Assembly (NCBI GenBank): GCA_964408795.1 | Contig: CAYPAW010000081.1 | Coordinates: forward strand, 1 to 64,000 | From: JABMQB01 sp964408795 | GTDB lineage: Bacteria; Bacteroidota; Bacteroidia; Bacteroidales; Prolixibacteraceae | Reading direction: 5' to 3' | Length of the DNA: 64,000 nt | The notes under the pieces: model-generated | What the model saw: the letters and a program-made list of their open reading frames with translations, nothing else | Databases searched by the model: none | What the model was told of the DNA's origin: nothing | Position numbers and translations under genes: made by a program | Shown: piece after piece, positions 9,444 through 17,591 of the stretch | Layout of the letters: every line of letters starts with the position of its first letter | Position numbering within the stretch: the first letter of the stretch is position 1

Positions 9444-11024
9444 TTATTCGTTATACTCTTTAGACCGTAAATAGGAAACATACCCTTTCCAGCTCTCTTC
9501 CGGGATAAATTCGATAAAGTCGAGGATCAATCCGTTGTTTGACAGATACCCCGGCCCTTTATATACAAACTTAATTTCAGGTTTCCCATATTCCCAGATG
9601 CTTTCCACCCAGCAATCCAGGTAATTATAGGTACCCTCTTTGTAAACCCGTTCACCGGTTACACTGGTATAGATCCCTCTGAAACGGGTATAATCATACC
9701 AGTCGAAAGTACGTACCAATTCGTCGTTCACATAGATATCGTAGGCACCTCCCACGTTCATGTTGGTTCGTATGATCATCAGGTATCTTCCGGGGAACAA
9801 ACTCCCCTTTGTTCTGAATGTTATTTCAAACTGACCCGAATACTTTCTGGGTAAGGAGAGAGACATTACCGAATCCGCGGAAGCAGCACCAATGTATGAT
9901 TTAACCGGTTCGACCGCGACATCGCTTTTCACTGTTACATATTTCTTCCAGCTGTATTTATTCAGACCGGAAGCTCTCATGAGCCATTCCGCTTCGTGTA
10001 ACGTTCCTTCCAGGAACAATGAATCCGGAATGGTATATGTAGAATAGCTGTATCCATATCCATTGCTACAGATCACTTTATCAGCAGGCGTATAATTGAT
10101 AGGTACACTATCTCCCAGAACATTCATCAGTTTCACCGAGTCCCTTTCATACTGCTTCATGAACTCATATTCTTCCAGCCGGTTTTCGAATACCCCCTGA
10201 TACAACAGTTCCGGAATCAGAATCTTCTCCTGCCAGTCATACGGAATATCATTGTAATCGGTCAGTCCGAGTTTCTGAGCCATACCGGTAAGGGCGTTGT
10301 AATACACATCCGACACAGGAAAGGCCAGGGTAGCTCCCCGGGTTCTGAATTCATGTTTGATGGGGAAATATTCCTCTTCAAACATATTGATCGTTTCAGC
10401 CACTGTATCATAGATGGTATTTCCATATTCATCGAATCCGATCGGGCGGCTTCTCTCTTTGTCGAGTACAATGGAATCCTGCTCATCGATAAATCGTTTT
10501 AAGATGGGATTAGACAGGGCAATGTATTCATACAAATTGGGTTTTGGAACCGCTACATGCCTCATTTTATAATATTTACCATTTTTGTACAGCGGGCTTT
10601 CAAACTCCGTTTCCACGCCATCCAGTCTGGTAACACTTCCATAATTTTCCAGTAAGGCAAACTTTTTACTCAGGGTAAGGATCTGCCTTTCCCCGTTCAC
10701 AAGATTGGCCTGAATAAACTGTTCGGATATATGGTATTTCACCAGGGTTGTATCCACGATACCGGTGTCCTGAAATGCACTAAAGGCTTCGTTATTGGGC
10801 AGGAAGATGGTAAATGAATTGTTCGTATTAAACAGGGTATCGTATTGAAACTGTTTAATCACCCTCACAAAATCCGTCAGCTCCGGATCTTCCTGGATCG
10901 CTTCCCAAACGTTTCTGTCCACTGTTTCAGGAGTATCGTCATAGTAATGTTCGTCCCAATATTTGGTACATCCCAGTAAGATCATAAAGACGAGTACGGT
11001 TGCTATGCCTGTTTTGTATCTCAT
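9444..11024 (-). CDS. FAS1 (fasciclin)-domain surface lipoprotein with C-terminal beta-sandwich
   Basis: A 526-residue lipoprotein (signal ending ILLGC, Cys19). A FAS1 domain at about 30-170 shows the family core FTIFLPNNEAFSAF followed by the KYHI segment. The middle part (about 170-370) is poorly recognizable. The last about 140 residues look like an all-beta module (RYLMIIRTNMN, YDIYVNDELV, ending LILDFIEFIPE), resembling small carbohydrate-binding or jelly-roll folds. It lies between another FAS1 lipoprotein (15 bases upstream) and SusC 1 (5 bases downstream), so it is probably a surface glycan-binding or accessory component of the Sus-like complex. FAS1 family is supported; glycan binding is inference. 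Confidence 0.8.
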   Translation of the reverse strand: MRYKTGIATVLVFMILLGCTKYWDEHYYDDTPETVDRNVWEAIQEDPELTDFVRVIKQFQYDTLFNTNNSFTIFLPNNEAFSAFQDTGIVDTTLVKYHISEQFIQANLVNGERQILTLSKKFALLENYGSVTRLDGVETEFESPLYKNGKYYKMRHVAVPKPNLYEYIALSNPILKRFIDEQDSIVLDKERSRPIGFDEYGNTIYDTVAETINMFEEEYFPIKHEFRTRGATLAFPVSDVYYNALTGMAQKLGLTDYNDIPYDWQEKILIPELLYQGVFENRLEEYEFMKQYERDSVKLMNVLGDSVPINYTPADKVICSNGYGYSYSTYTIPDSLFLEGTLHEAEWLMRASGLNKYSWKKYVTVKSDVAVEPVKSYIGAASADSVMSLSLPRKYSGQFEITFRTKGSLFPGRYLMIIRTNMNVGGAYDIYVNDELVRTFDWYDYTRFRGIYTSVTGERVYKEGTYNYLDCWVESIWEYGKPEIKFVYKGPGYLSNNGLILDFIEFIPEESWKGYVSYLRSKEYNE

Positions 11025-11039
11025 TCCTCAAGAAATTAA

Positions 11040-12611
11040 TTAATTATATGGTTCAAAATGAATATAATCCCATAAAAACCTTCCCGGTATGAGGGATTCA
11101 ATTCGAATGGTATGTTCGGAATACACGATGAAATCAATGGTTCCCAACTCTTTCCGGCCAAACGGATAATTCCCCGATCCTCCGTAGGTAAAGTCGATCA
11201 GTCCTCCAATCTTTTTCCCGTCAATAAAGACTTCCACCAATGCATTTTCGGCATTGAATGCTTCTGCCTGAAGGTATACAGTATATTTACCCTGCACAAT
11301 TTTGGGGATGGTATAGGATATCTTAAAATCCCCGTCGATTTGCAGATAATCATCGCTCCAGGCTGTTCCTGATTCATCGGCAAGTTGTACAAAAAACAGG
11401 TCGGCACCTTCCCAATTGATACGCTGCAGGGCGGTTGTATCTTCAATCAGATATTCACCTACCTCTTCTTTGTATTCGTTGAGCAACAATTCCTCATGAA
11501 ATTGATAATATTTATCGGAGCGCGAAGGTTGTTTTTGTGTCATTATCTGGTCGATAAAATGAATGGCACCGCTCTGTGTAATGACGTTGCTGTTGTCATA
11601 ATCAAATCCGATATAATCAATTAACGTGGTATCTGTGCCGGATACAATGGTGTCAAATACCTGTTTTGCCTTGTTAATAGCCAGTTCAAGTCCCTTTCCG
11701 TTAATATTTAACGGGATATCCGAAAAGGTACTGTAGTTTGTTATAAATCCCTCAAAATCATCCAGGTAAAGGTTCCCGGATAAAATATGATACCCCACAT
11801 AATTATAGAATGCATTTGTAGGATCGGTATAATTTGTATTATTCGGACTTATCTTGGCGATCAGATCATTCAGGGAATTGATTTTTTCTTTGTTATAGAT
11901 TGGATCCGGTTCCAGCAACAAGGTTACCGGCTGAACTTTTTGGGTTTCATCTTTCATATTCCGGTCTAACACTTCTTTGAATCCGGTAATATCTACCGCT
12001 TCTTTGAAGATGGAATACCCCGGATTTATTTCAAGCCAGTCGTAGGTAGTGAAAGTTACCGGGATCAACGCTTCACTGATCCGGTGAACCCACCCGTTGG
12101 ATGCTTCTATATCTCCCAGCACAACAGGCGCCTGGTTGTTGATTTTGTAATAGGCAGTATCTTCTTCCAACACGAAGGTAACCGTCAGGTAGTCTTTGGA
12201 AAGCGTTGGTTCCGGAAAAGCACCAAAGGGAAATTCGTTGGTTTCAATGCCTTTGTTGATCACATGATAGCGGCTGAATTTCCTACTGAAATCCTGGTCG
12301 TTTAATAATTCATTCAACGAATTAAACTGATTGCTCTGTGCGATAAAACGATCGATGGCTTCATTATCCGGAAGAAATAACGTATACCCTTCTCCATCCG
12401 GATTATACGCGCTTATTGTTTTATCGATTCCCCCCGCTTTCAATATTTGCAGGAAACTGCTGCAACGGTCATCGGTACTGTCCACAATATAATCATAGAT
12501 CGACATTTGAATCATGTCTTCAAAACCCGGTTCAACGAATTCTTCCGGTTTACAGGAATGATGCCATAAAAGGACGGTCAGTACACCAAATATGAGAATG
12601 GACTTTTTCAT
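11040..12611 (-). CDS. FAS1 (fasciclin)-domain surface lipoprotein with C-terminal beta-sandwich
   Basis: A 523-residue lipoprotein (LLWHHSC, Cys20). The N-terminal FAS1 domain (about 35-190) contains YTLFLPDNEAIDRFI and the RYHVIN segment. A second FAS1-like stretch (about 195-360) has weaker motifs. The C-terminal about 130 residues are predicted all-beta (GDFKISYTIPKIVQGKYTVY, VEVFIDGKKIGG, ending WDYIHFEPYN), laid out like the end of the adjacent FAS1 protein at 9444-11024. The two probably arose by duplication followed by strong divergence. It follows SusD 2 with a 94-base gap and is 15 bases from the next gene. It is likely an accessory surface lipoprotein of the locus; the ligand is unknown. 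Confidence 0.78.
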   Translation of the reverse strand: MKKSILIFGVLTVLLWHHSCKPEEFVEPGFEDMIQMSIYDYIVDSTDDRCSSFLQILKAGGIDKTISAYNPDGEGYTLFLPDNEAIDRFIAQSNQFNSLNELLNDQDFSRKFSRYHVINKGIETNEFPFGAFPEPTLSKDYLTVTFVLEEDTAYYKINNQAPVVLGDIEASNGWVHRISEALIPVTFTTYDWLEINPGYSIFKEAVDITGFKEVLDRNMKDETQKVQPVTLLLEPDPIYNKEKINSLNDLIAKISPNNTNYTDPTNAFYNYVGYHILSGNLYLDDFEGFITNYSTFSDIPLNINGKGLELAINKAKQVFDTIVSGTDTTLIDYIGFDYDNSNVITQSGAIHFIDQIMTQKQPSRSDKYYQFHEELLLNEYKEEVGEYLIEDTTALQRINWEGADLFFVQLADESGTAWSDDYLQIDGDFKISYTIPKIVQGKYTVYLQAEAFNAENALVEVFIDGKKIGGLIDFTYGGSGNYPFGRKELGTIDFIVYSEHTIRIESLIPGRFLWDYIHFEPYN

Positions 12612-12705
12612 TCGTTTCTGTTTTTATTTTGTTTTACGGTAACTCCTGGAACGGATTCCTTTGGATCGGGACTCGTTTCATTCGTTTTTCCTTGTCTTTT
12701 ATATC

Positions 12706-14175
12706 TTAGAACTTATAATACGGATTCTGCACCAGAGCCGGATTATGTTCCAGCTCGCTTTCCTGAATGGGCATATACCACCCCAATGGATTGGTTAATT
12801 TGGTTGCCAGAATCCTTTTTTGGGTAGAGGGTACATTCTGTATGATCACCTCAATCAGGTCCGATTTCCGGGCATAGTCGTTTCTTCGTCCCATGCGCAA
12901 CAAGTCAAACCATCTTTTCCCTTCAAATGCCAGTTCGAGGGCTCTTTCCTCCAGGATGGCATCTTCAAAGGCAATTTTTGAGTTGGGCAATGTCAGGGGA
13001 GGCACATCGGCCCGTTCCCGGATTTCATTCAATATATTCAATGCTTCGGGATACCTTTCAAGCTGGGACAATGCTTCGGCTTTCATCAACAGTACATCGG
13101 CCAACCTGTACACAATCCAGTTGGCGCTGGTTTGTTCTGTTCCGGTTCGGACAGAGATTCCATCGGCTTCCCTGCCTACATATTTCCAAACAATAAAATC
13201 ATCTTCTCCGTATTTGGCTATCGAAGAATTCTGACCCCGTATCAGTTCAGAAGCTCCGTATTCGGGTGCAAACATCTGAAGGGCTTTCTGACTCGGATCG
13301 TAATTATAACTCAATCGTTGCGTTAACCCATAGGTGCTGTTTTGTTGTCCATTGGTCATATCAAACTGAAATTCAAAAATTCCTTCCAGTGAATTCCCCG
13401 GGTAAAAAATATCAAACCACAAATCGTTGGGCATTAATTCGTATTCCTCATTTGCTTCGATGTACTCCACATGTTTAATGACCTTTTCATAATCGAATTT
13501 CCAGAGGGCTATATCCGCAATTAAGGCATCATAAGCTGCTTTGGTTGCCCGGCCTCTGTATTCCTCCAGGGTATTGTATTCCGTAGGGACATACTGTCTG
13601 TTTTGTTCCAGATCGAGAAGCATGGTATCGAGCACTGCATTGCCATCTGTTTTCGGAAAATAAACCTCGCTGTCATCGCTTTCGGTAGGCTCCAGAACCA
13701 GGGGTACATCCTTAAAAATCCGAACCAGGTAAAAATAGGCCAGGCTCCGCAGAAAATAAGCTTCCGACATCACACTCTTCAATTGATAATCGGTATAGGT
13801 ATCGTCGATCTCTTTTACCAGAGGGGCATTTTTTATTACTTCGTTGGTATAATTGATGATACGATAAAACCCGGACCAGTTGCTCATTCCGTTATTGGGA
13901 TAAATGTTCCCTTCCATAATATTCCGCTGGGTTCCTCCCAGGTTGATATCATAGGTAAGCATATCGGCTCTTATTTCGCCGAACTGGAAAAGGGTTCCGT
14001 CCATGGATGCAAACGATTCATAGGCTCCCATCAGCACGGCATTGACATCCTCTTTTGTTTTCCAGAACTCTTCCCGGATCAGCCCTCCCGGAGGCAGAAG
14101 TTCTATCCAATCATTGCATGAATACTGCACTGTAAGCAGAATTGCTAAAACAATATATTTACCTTTCATTTTCAT
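12706..14175 (-). CDS. SusD/RagB-family outer-membrane glycan-binding lipoprotein (pair 2)
   Basis: A 489-residue SusD-like lipoprotein (signal ending VQYSC, Cys20). Diagnostic SusD patterns are MSEAYFLRSLAYFYLVRIF in the first third, LADVLLMKAEALSQL, and ILEERALELAFEGKRWFDLLR near the C-terminus. It pairs with the SusC at 14312-17542. The 136-base gap between them is unusually long for a SusC-SusD pair and holds leader element copy 2, so SusD 2 and the genes behind it may have their own control. ATG at 14175 follows the short leader frame's TGA by 13 bases. Confidence 0.95.
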   Translation of the reverse strand: MKMKGKYIVLAILLTVQYSCNDWIELLPPGGLIREEFWKTKEDVNAVLMGAYESFASMDGTLFQFGEIRADMLTYDINLGGTQRNIMEGNIYPNNGMSNWSGFYRIINYTNEVIKNAPLVKEIDDTYTDYQLKSVMSEAYFLRSLAYFYLVRIFKDVPLVLEPTESDDSEVYFPKTDGNAVLDTMLLDLEQNRQYVPTEYNTLEEYRGRATKAAYDALIADIALWKFDYEKVIKHVEYIEANEEYELMPNDLWFDIFYPGNSLEGIFEFQFDMTNGQQNSTYGLTQRLSYNYDPSQKALQMFAPEYGASELIRGQNSSIAKYGEDDFIVWKYVGREADGISVRTGTEQTSANWIVYRLADVLLMKAEALSQLERYPEALNILNEIRERADVPPLTLPNSKIAFEDAILEERALELAFEGKRWFDLLRMGRRNDYARKSDLIEVIIQNVPSTQKRILATKLTNPLGWYMPIQESELEHNPALVQNPYYKF

Positions 14176-14188
14176 ATGATTAAAGTGT

Positions 14189-14293
14189 TCAATTTATAAG
14201 GTATTCCCGATAGTTATCGGGAGAACTCGCATCCCGATAGCTATCGGGATGAATCATAACCTTGTGTGTATATATTTTACATGCTCGTTTCAT
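14189..14293 (-). CDS. Putative 34-codon leader peptide in element copy 2
   Basis: A short frame starts with ATG at 14291-14293 and stops with TGA at 14189-14191. It reads MKRACKIYTHKVMIHPDSYR and continues for 14 more residues. The same frame in the copy at 32646-32723 begins MKRAWLIFTLKMMINPDSYR, so MKRA, I, (F/Y)T, the MI pair and PDSYRDASS are shared. The palindrome itself encodes PDSYR. Conservation of an open frame across three diverged copies suggests translation, but three copies with low divergence cannot prove it. Confidence 0.35.
   Translation of the reverse strand: MKRACKIYTHKVMIHPDSYRDASSPDNYREYLIN
14198..14248. repeat. Two nearby palindromes CCCGATAGYTATCGGG-type
   Basis: Perfect or near-perfect 16-base palindromes lie at about 14205-14222 (CCCGATAGTTATCGGG on +) and about 14232-14248 (CCCGATAGCTATCGGG). 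Single-stranded, each would fold into a hairpin with almost no loop. One copy of the same word occurs in leader copy 3 and none in leader copy 1, so it behaves as an optional insertion within the leader. Palindromes of this type are, to my knowledge, widely dispersed in some Bacteroidetes genomes. Confidence 0.75.
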
Positions 14294-14311
14294 ACCCTTC
14301 ATAATTTGCTT

Positions 14312-17300
14312 TTAAAAACCAACAGACAATGTAAATGTCACTATTTTCGAGGGTGGGGTTCTGGCATTGTCTACTCCCATCCAGAAAGGATCGCCTCCTG
14401 CGACACCCACTTCGGGATCCTGGCCGGAATAATTGGTGAAGGTCAGCAATTTCCGGGCGCTCATGGCGAGCGATGCATTGCGTATGCCTAACTTATCACA
14501 GAATTCCTTTTTAAACCGGTATCCCAGTTTTACATTGTTCAGGCGGATAAAATCTCCTCCTTCGACATAGCGATCCGATCCCAGGTTGTTACAGGGATGA
14601 TTCAGGTAAGCCCGGGGCAACATTCCTTCCTCGTCCTGGCCCTGGACCCTCCAGCGGTTTAATACCGCTTTGCTTTGGTTGTTTCTGTCTCCCATTCCTT
14701 CGGTAGATATGGCCACACCATTCACAATGTCAAAACCCAACCGGTAGTGGAAACTGAATGAAAAATCAAAATTACCCAGCCTCAGATTGGATCCAAAGCC
14801 CCCAATATAATCCGGATTTGAGTCTCCAATGTATTCGACATCATTCAGATCAATGACACCGTCATAATTCAGGTCTTTATAGATGGCATCTCCTCCTTTA
14901 AAGTTATAGGTTCCCAAATAAGAAAGCGGCACAGGTACTCCTTCGCTATCCACAAGGATATTGCCTTCCTCATCGTATGCTTTCACGTCTTCATCGCTGG
15001 GCCACACCCCGAGGTACCTGAATCCAAAGAAGGATCCAATGGCTTCCCCTTCGATGACCCGTTTCGGATACTGGCCGTTTCCGATAGAAACATCTCTTTC
15101 GGTCACGAAATTATTGGGAAGCTCTGTAAACATATTCACGTTATGGGAAATATTGAAATTAAACGATAACCTGAAATTCCTTTTATTGATCACGGTTCCG
15201 TCGGCCATAAAATCCCATCCCGTGTTGCGTAATTTCCCGGCATTCAAATACCGCAGGCTTCCAAAACCCGATGAGGAGGGAATCGCATATCCATTGAATA
15301 GAAGATCATGGGTCACTTTGTCGTAAAATTGTCCCTGCATGTATAACCGGTCATTCAAAAAATAGAGTTCTCCGCCAATATCATAGGAATAGACCGATTC
15401 AGCCATCATATTGCTCAGCTGAATACTGGTAGGAACAATGGCCGGATTGATGATGTAGGCCCCGGTACCCGTTGATTCGTAGGTAGCAAAACGGGCGTAG
15501 GTATCGGAAGGTTGCCTTCCGGCTTTTCCGAAGTTTACAATAAAACGGCTTTCGTTACCCAGCCAATCGAGGGAAGCCAAAAAGGGTTCACTGGCAAACC
15601 GCCATCCAAACTTCAGTCCGTAAAAAGTAACCCACCGGTGATTGACCCCGAAAGCCGAGTTCGCATCCGCCCGGAAGTTGGCATTAAACAGATACCGGTC
15701 CTTGAATTTATAGTTCACATTGGCCAGGGCACTCAAATCCCTGCGTTCCCCCAAACCGGATCCTATCCAGTTGATCTGTCCGTTGATAGCGGGATCCTGA
15801 AGATCCACACTCGGCAGTTTGTTGCTTTGAATGTTTACCCATTCGTTGGATTGTTGCTCGGTAAGCCATCCCACAGTTCCCGAAATGGAATGGTCCTCGT
15901 TTTTAAAGGGGTTATTGATGCTCAGGGTACTTTCGGTTTTTATGGATGAACTTATGTTGTTGCTTTCTTCGGCTTTGTTTACAGTCCATTCCAGCCAGTC
16001 CGTACCCAATGCATTGTAGGGAATATAGTTTTGTGATTTTGATCCGTTGTACTGGTAGGTTACGGTTTCATTGAAGGTTAGGAGATCATTGATCGTGTAG
16101 CGCAGAATAAAGGTATTTTGCAGGGAATTGGACAGGGAATTGTCGTATCCGAGTTCTGCTACAGCAACGGGATTGTAGTAACTGGTTCCACTTCCCTGAT
16201 AACTGTTAATCGGCGAAAAATATTCCCCTGTTAGTTTGCCCTCATGGTCGTATTCCCAGATGCTCATATTGGGTGCTTTCCGGTAAGCAATGGATCGTAC
16301 ATTGCTCCCACCCCAGGGGGTTACATTGCCTTCCCGGGCATTCCGGTTGTAATTAAACTGAATCGAGAAAAACAACTTCCTGGAAAGGAAATAATCGAGA
16401 TTCAGACGGGTAGAGAATCTTTTACTGCTGGTATTGATGGTTGTTCCTCCTTCATCGACATAGCTGAAAGAGGTATAATACCTTGTTTTTTCACCTCCTC
16501 CGGAGATATTAAAGAAATGGTCTTGCGTAAAACCTGTTTGAGTAATGGCCCCAATCCAGTCGGTATTGGCTGAATAGTTATAAAAATCGTCGAAATCCCT
16601 GTCATAAGCAATTTCCGGGGGAATATCAAAGACCCCATGGCTGTTGTGCCATTCCTCGAGTTGCAGCATGATATATTCATCGCCGTTCAACATAGGTATT
16701 TGATCCGGCTGAATATTCACACTGCTTTTAAAGGTATAGTCAAATTGTACGGCTCCCATTCTTCCTTTATGGGTTTCAATCAGCAATACCCCATCAGCAC
16801 CCCTGGATCCGTAAATGGAAGTGGAAGCGGCATCTTTCAGTACCTCAATGGATTTTATATCCTGGAGGGCAATATTTACCAGTTCGCTGATATCCTCCTG
16901 GTTGGCTGAGCTCAGGTCGAGCTGGGCACTGCTCACTTTCATCTGAGGGATCCCGTCGATAACAATCAGGGGAGAACTACCACTCATGGATCCTAATCCC
17001 CGGATAACCAATTGAGAGCCGGATCCCGGATCTCCGGAAGCGCTGATTATATCGAGTCCGCTGACTCTTCCCTGCAAGGCATCTGCAGCCGATGTGATCC
17101 CTGCATCCTGCATCTCCACCAGGTCAATTTTTACCGATGATGAGGCATCATCCCTTTCGGCAACATTCGTTAACCGCTTGCTGGTCCGGGCTTCAGCCGT
17201 TATTGTTACTTCGCCAATGGCTATGTCATCGGAACTTAACTCCACAACGACCGGTTTGGATGGATCTACCTCGATGGTCTGAGTGGCATATCCGATAACA

Positions 17301-17542
17301 CTGACTCTTAAAGCATTGGAGGGATCTACCATCTCATAGACAAAGTTTCCGTTTACATCGGATGTGGTACCACTTACGACCCGGTCTTCGCTGTCATATT
17401 CGATAATATTGGCTCCAATAATGGTTGTTTTATCCGCTTTATCAACTATTCGGCCCGTAATGATCGTTTTTTCCTGTGCATACCCCTGGAGAAAACTAAA
17501 AAAGGCCAGAAGAAGTATGATGGTTTTTCTGATGTTTTTCAT
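14312..17542 (-). CDS. SusC/RagA-family TonB-dependent outer-membrane transporter (pair 2)
   Basis: About 1076 residues from ATG at 17542 (MKNIRKTIILLLAFFSFLQG, signal ending GYAQ). An in-frame TTG at 17551 would add three residues and is less likely. A carboxypeptidase-regulatory-like domain (ITGRIVDKADKTTIIGANII) is followed by a plug with LQGRVSGLDIISASGDPGSG and VLKDAASTSIYGSRGADGVL, both classic SusC patterns, and a 22-strand-type barrel ending in aromatic-rich strands (VTFTLSVGF). It should import oligosaccharides with SusD 2. A FAS1 lipoprotein gene lies 49 bases upstream. Confidence 0.95.
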   Translation of the reverse strand: MKNIRKTIILLLAFFSFLQGYAQEKTIITGRIVDKADKTTIIGANIIEYDSEDRVVSGTTSDVNGNFVYEMVDPSNALRVSVIGYATQTIEVDPSKPVVVELSSDDIAIGEVTITAEARTSKRLTNVAERDDASSSVKIDLVEMQDAGITSAADALQGRVSGLDIISASGDPGSGSQLVIRGLGSMSGSSPLIVIDGIPQMKVSSAQLDLSSANQEDISELVNIALQDIKSIEVLKDAASTSIYGSRGADGVLLIETHKGRMGAVQFDYTFKSSVNIQPDQIPMLNGDEYIMLQLEEWHNSHGVFDIPPEIAYDRDFDDFYNYSANTDWIGAITQTGFTQDHFFNISGGGEKTRYYTSFSYVDEGGTTINTSSKRFSTRLNLDYFLSRKLFFSIQFNYNRNAREGNVTPWGGSNVRSIAYRKAPNMSIWEYDHEGKLTGEYFSPINSYQGSGTSYYNPVAVAELGYDNSLSNSLQNTFILRYTINDLLTFNETVTYQYNGSKSQNYIPYNALGTDWLEWTVNKAEESNNISSSIKTESTLSINNPFKNEDHSISGTVGWLTEQQSNEWVNIQSNKLPSVDLQDPAINGQINWIGSGLGERRDLSALANVNYKFKDRYLFNANFRADANSAFGVNHRWVTFYGLKFGWRFASEPFLASLDWLGNESRFIVNFGKAGRQPSDTYARFATYESTGTGAYIINPAIVPTSIQLSNMMAESVYSYDIGGELYFLNDRLYMQGQFYDKVTHDLLFNGYAIPSSSGFGSLRYLNAGKLRNTGWDFMADGTVINKRNFRLSFNFNISHNVNMFTELPNNFVTERDVSIGNGQYPKRVIEGEAIGSFFGFRYLGVWPSDEDVKAYDEEGNILVDSEGVPVPLSYLGTYNFKGGDAIYKDLNYDGVIDLNDVEYIGDSNPDYIGGFGSNLRLGNFDFSFSFHYRLGFDIVNGVAISTEGMGDRNNQSKAVLNRWRVQGQDEEGMLPRAYLNHPCNNLGSDRYVEGGDFIRLNNVKLGYRFKKEFCDKLGIRNASLAMSARKLLTFTNYSGQDPEVGVAGGDPFWMGVDNARTPPSKIVTFTLSVGF

Positions 17543-17591
17543 TTCGTACAAAAACCTTTGGATTGATTAATCTAAACTAATTTTATCTGTT

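Larger units (their letters stand above)
14176..14293 (-). promoter_or_regulatory. Conserved PUL leader element, copy 2 (between SusC 2 and SusD 2)
   Basis: Read on the - strand from 14293, it runs ATGAAACGAGCATGTAAAAT, then ACACA, then two copies of the palindrome CCCGATAG(C)TATCGGG or CCCGATAA(C)TATCGGG, with GCGAGTT between them, then ATACCTTATAAATT and the SusD 2 ATG. Its blocks match the leaders at 1-92 and 32617-32723 in the same order and orientation relative to the gene start. No clear TAnnTTTG promoter box lies in it, so it may act in the RNA of a longer transcript. Confidence 0.6.

Noticed and set aside
9241..9840. Possible frameshift or second gene before SusC 1
   Set aside because: The frame from 9438 is continuous; the only oddity is which ATG is used, reported as a finding.
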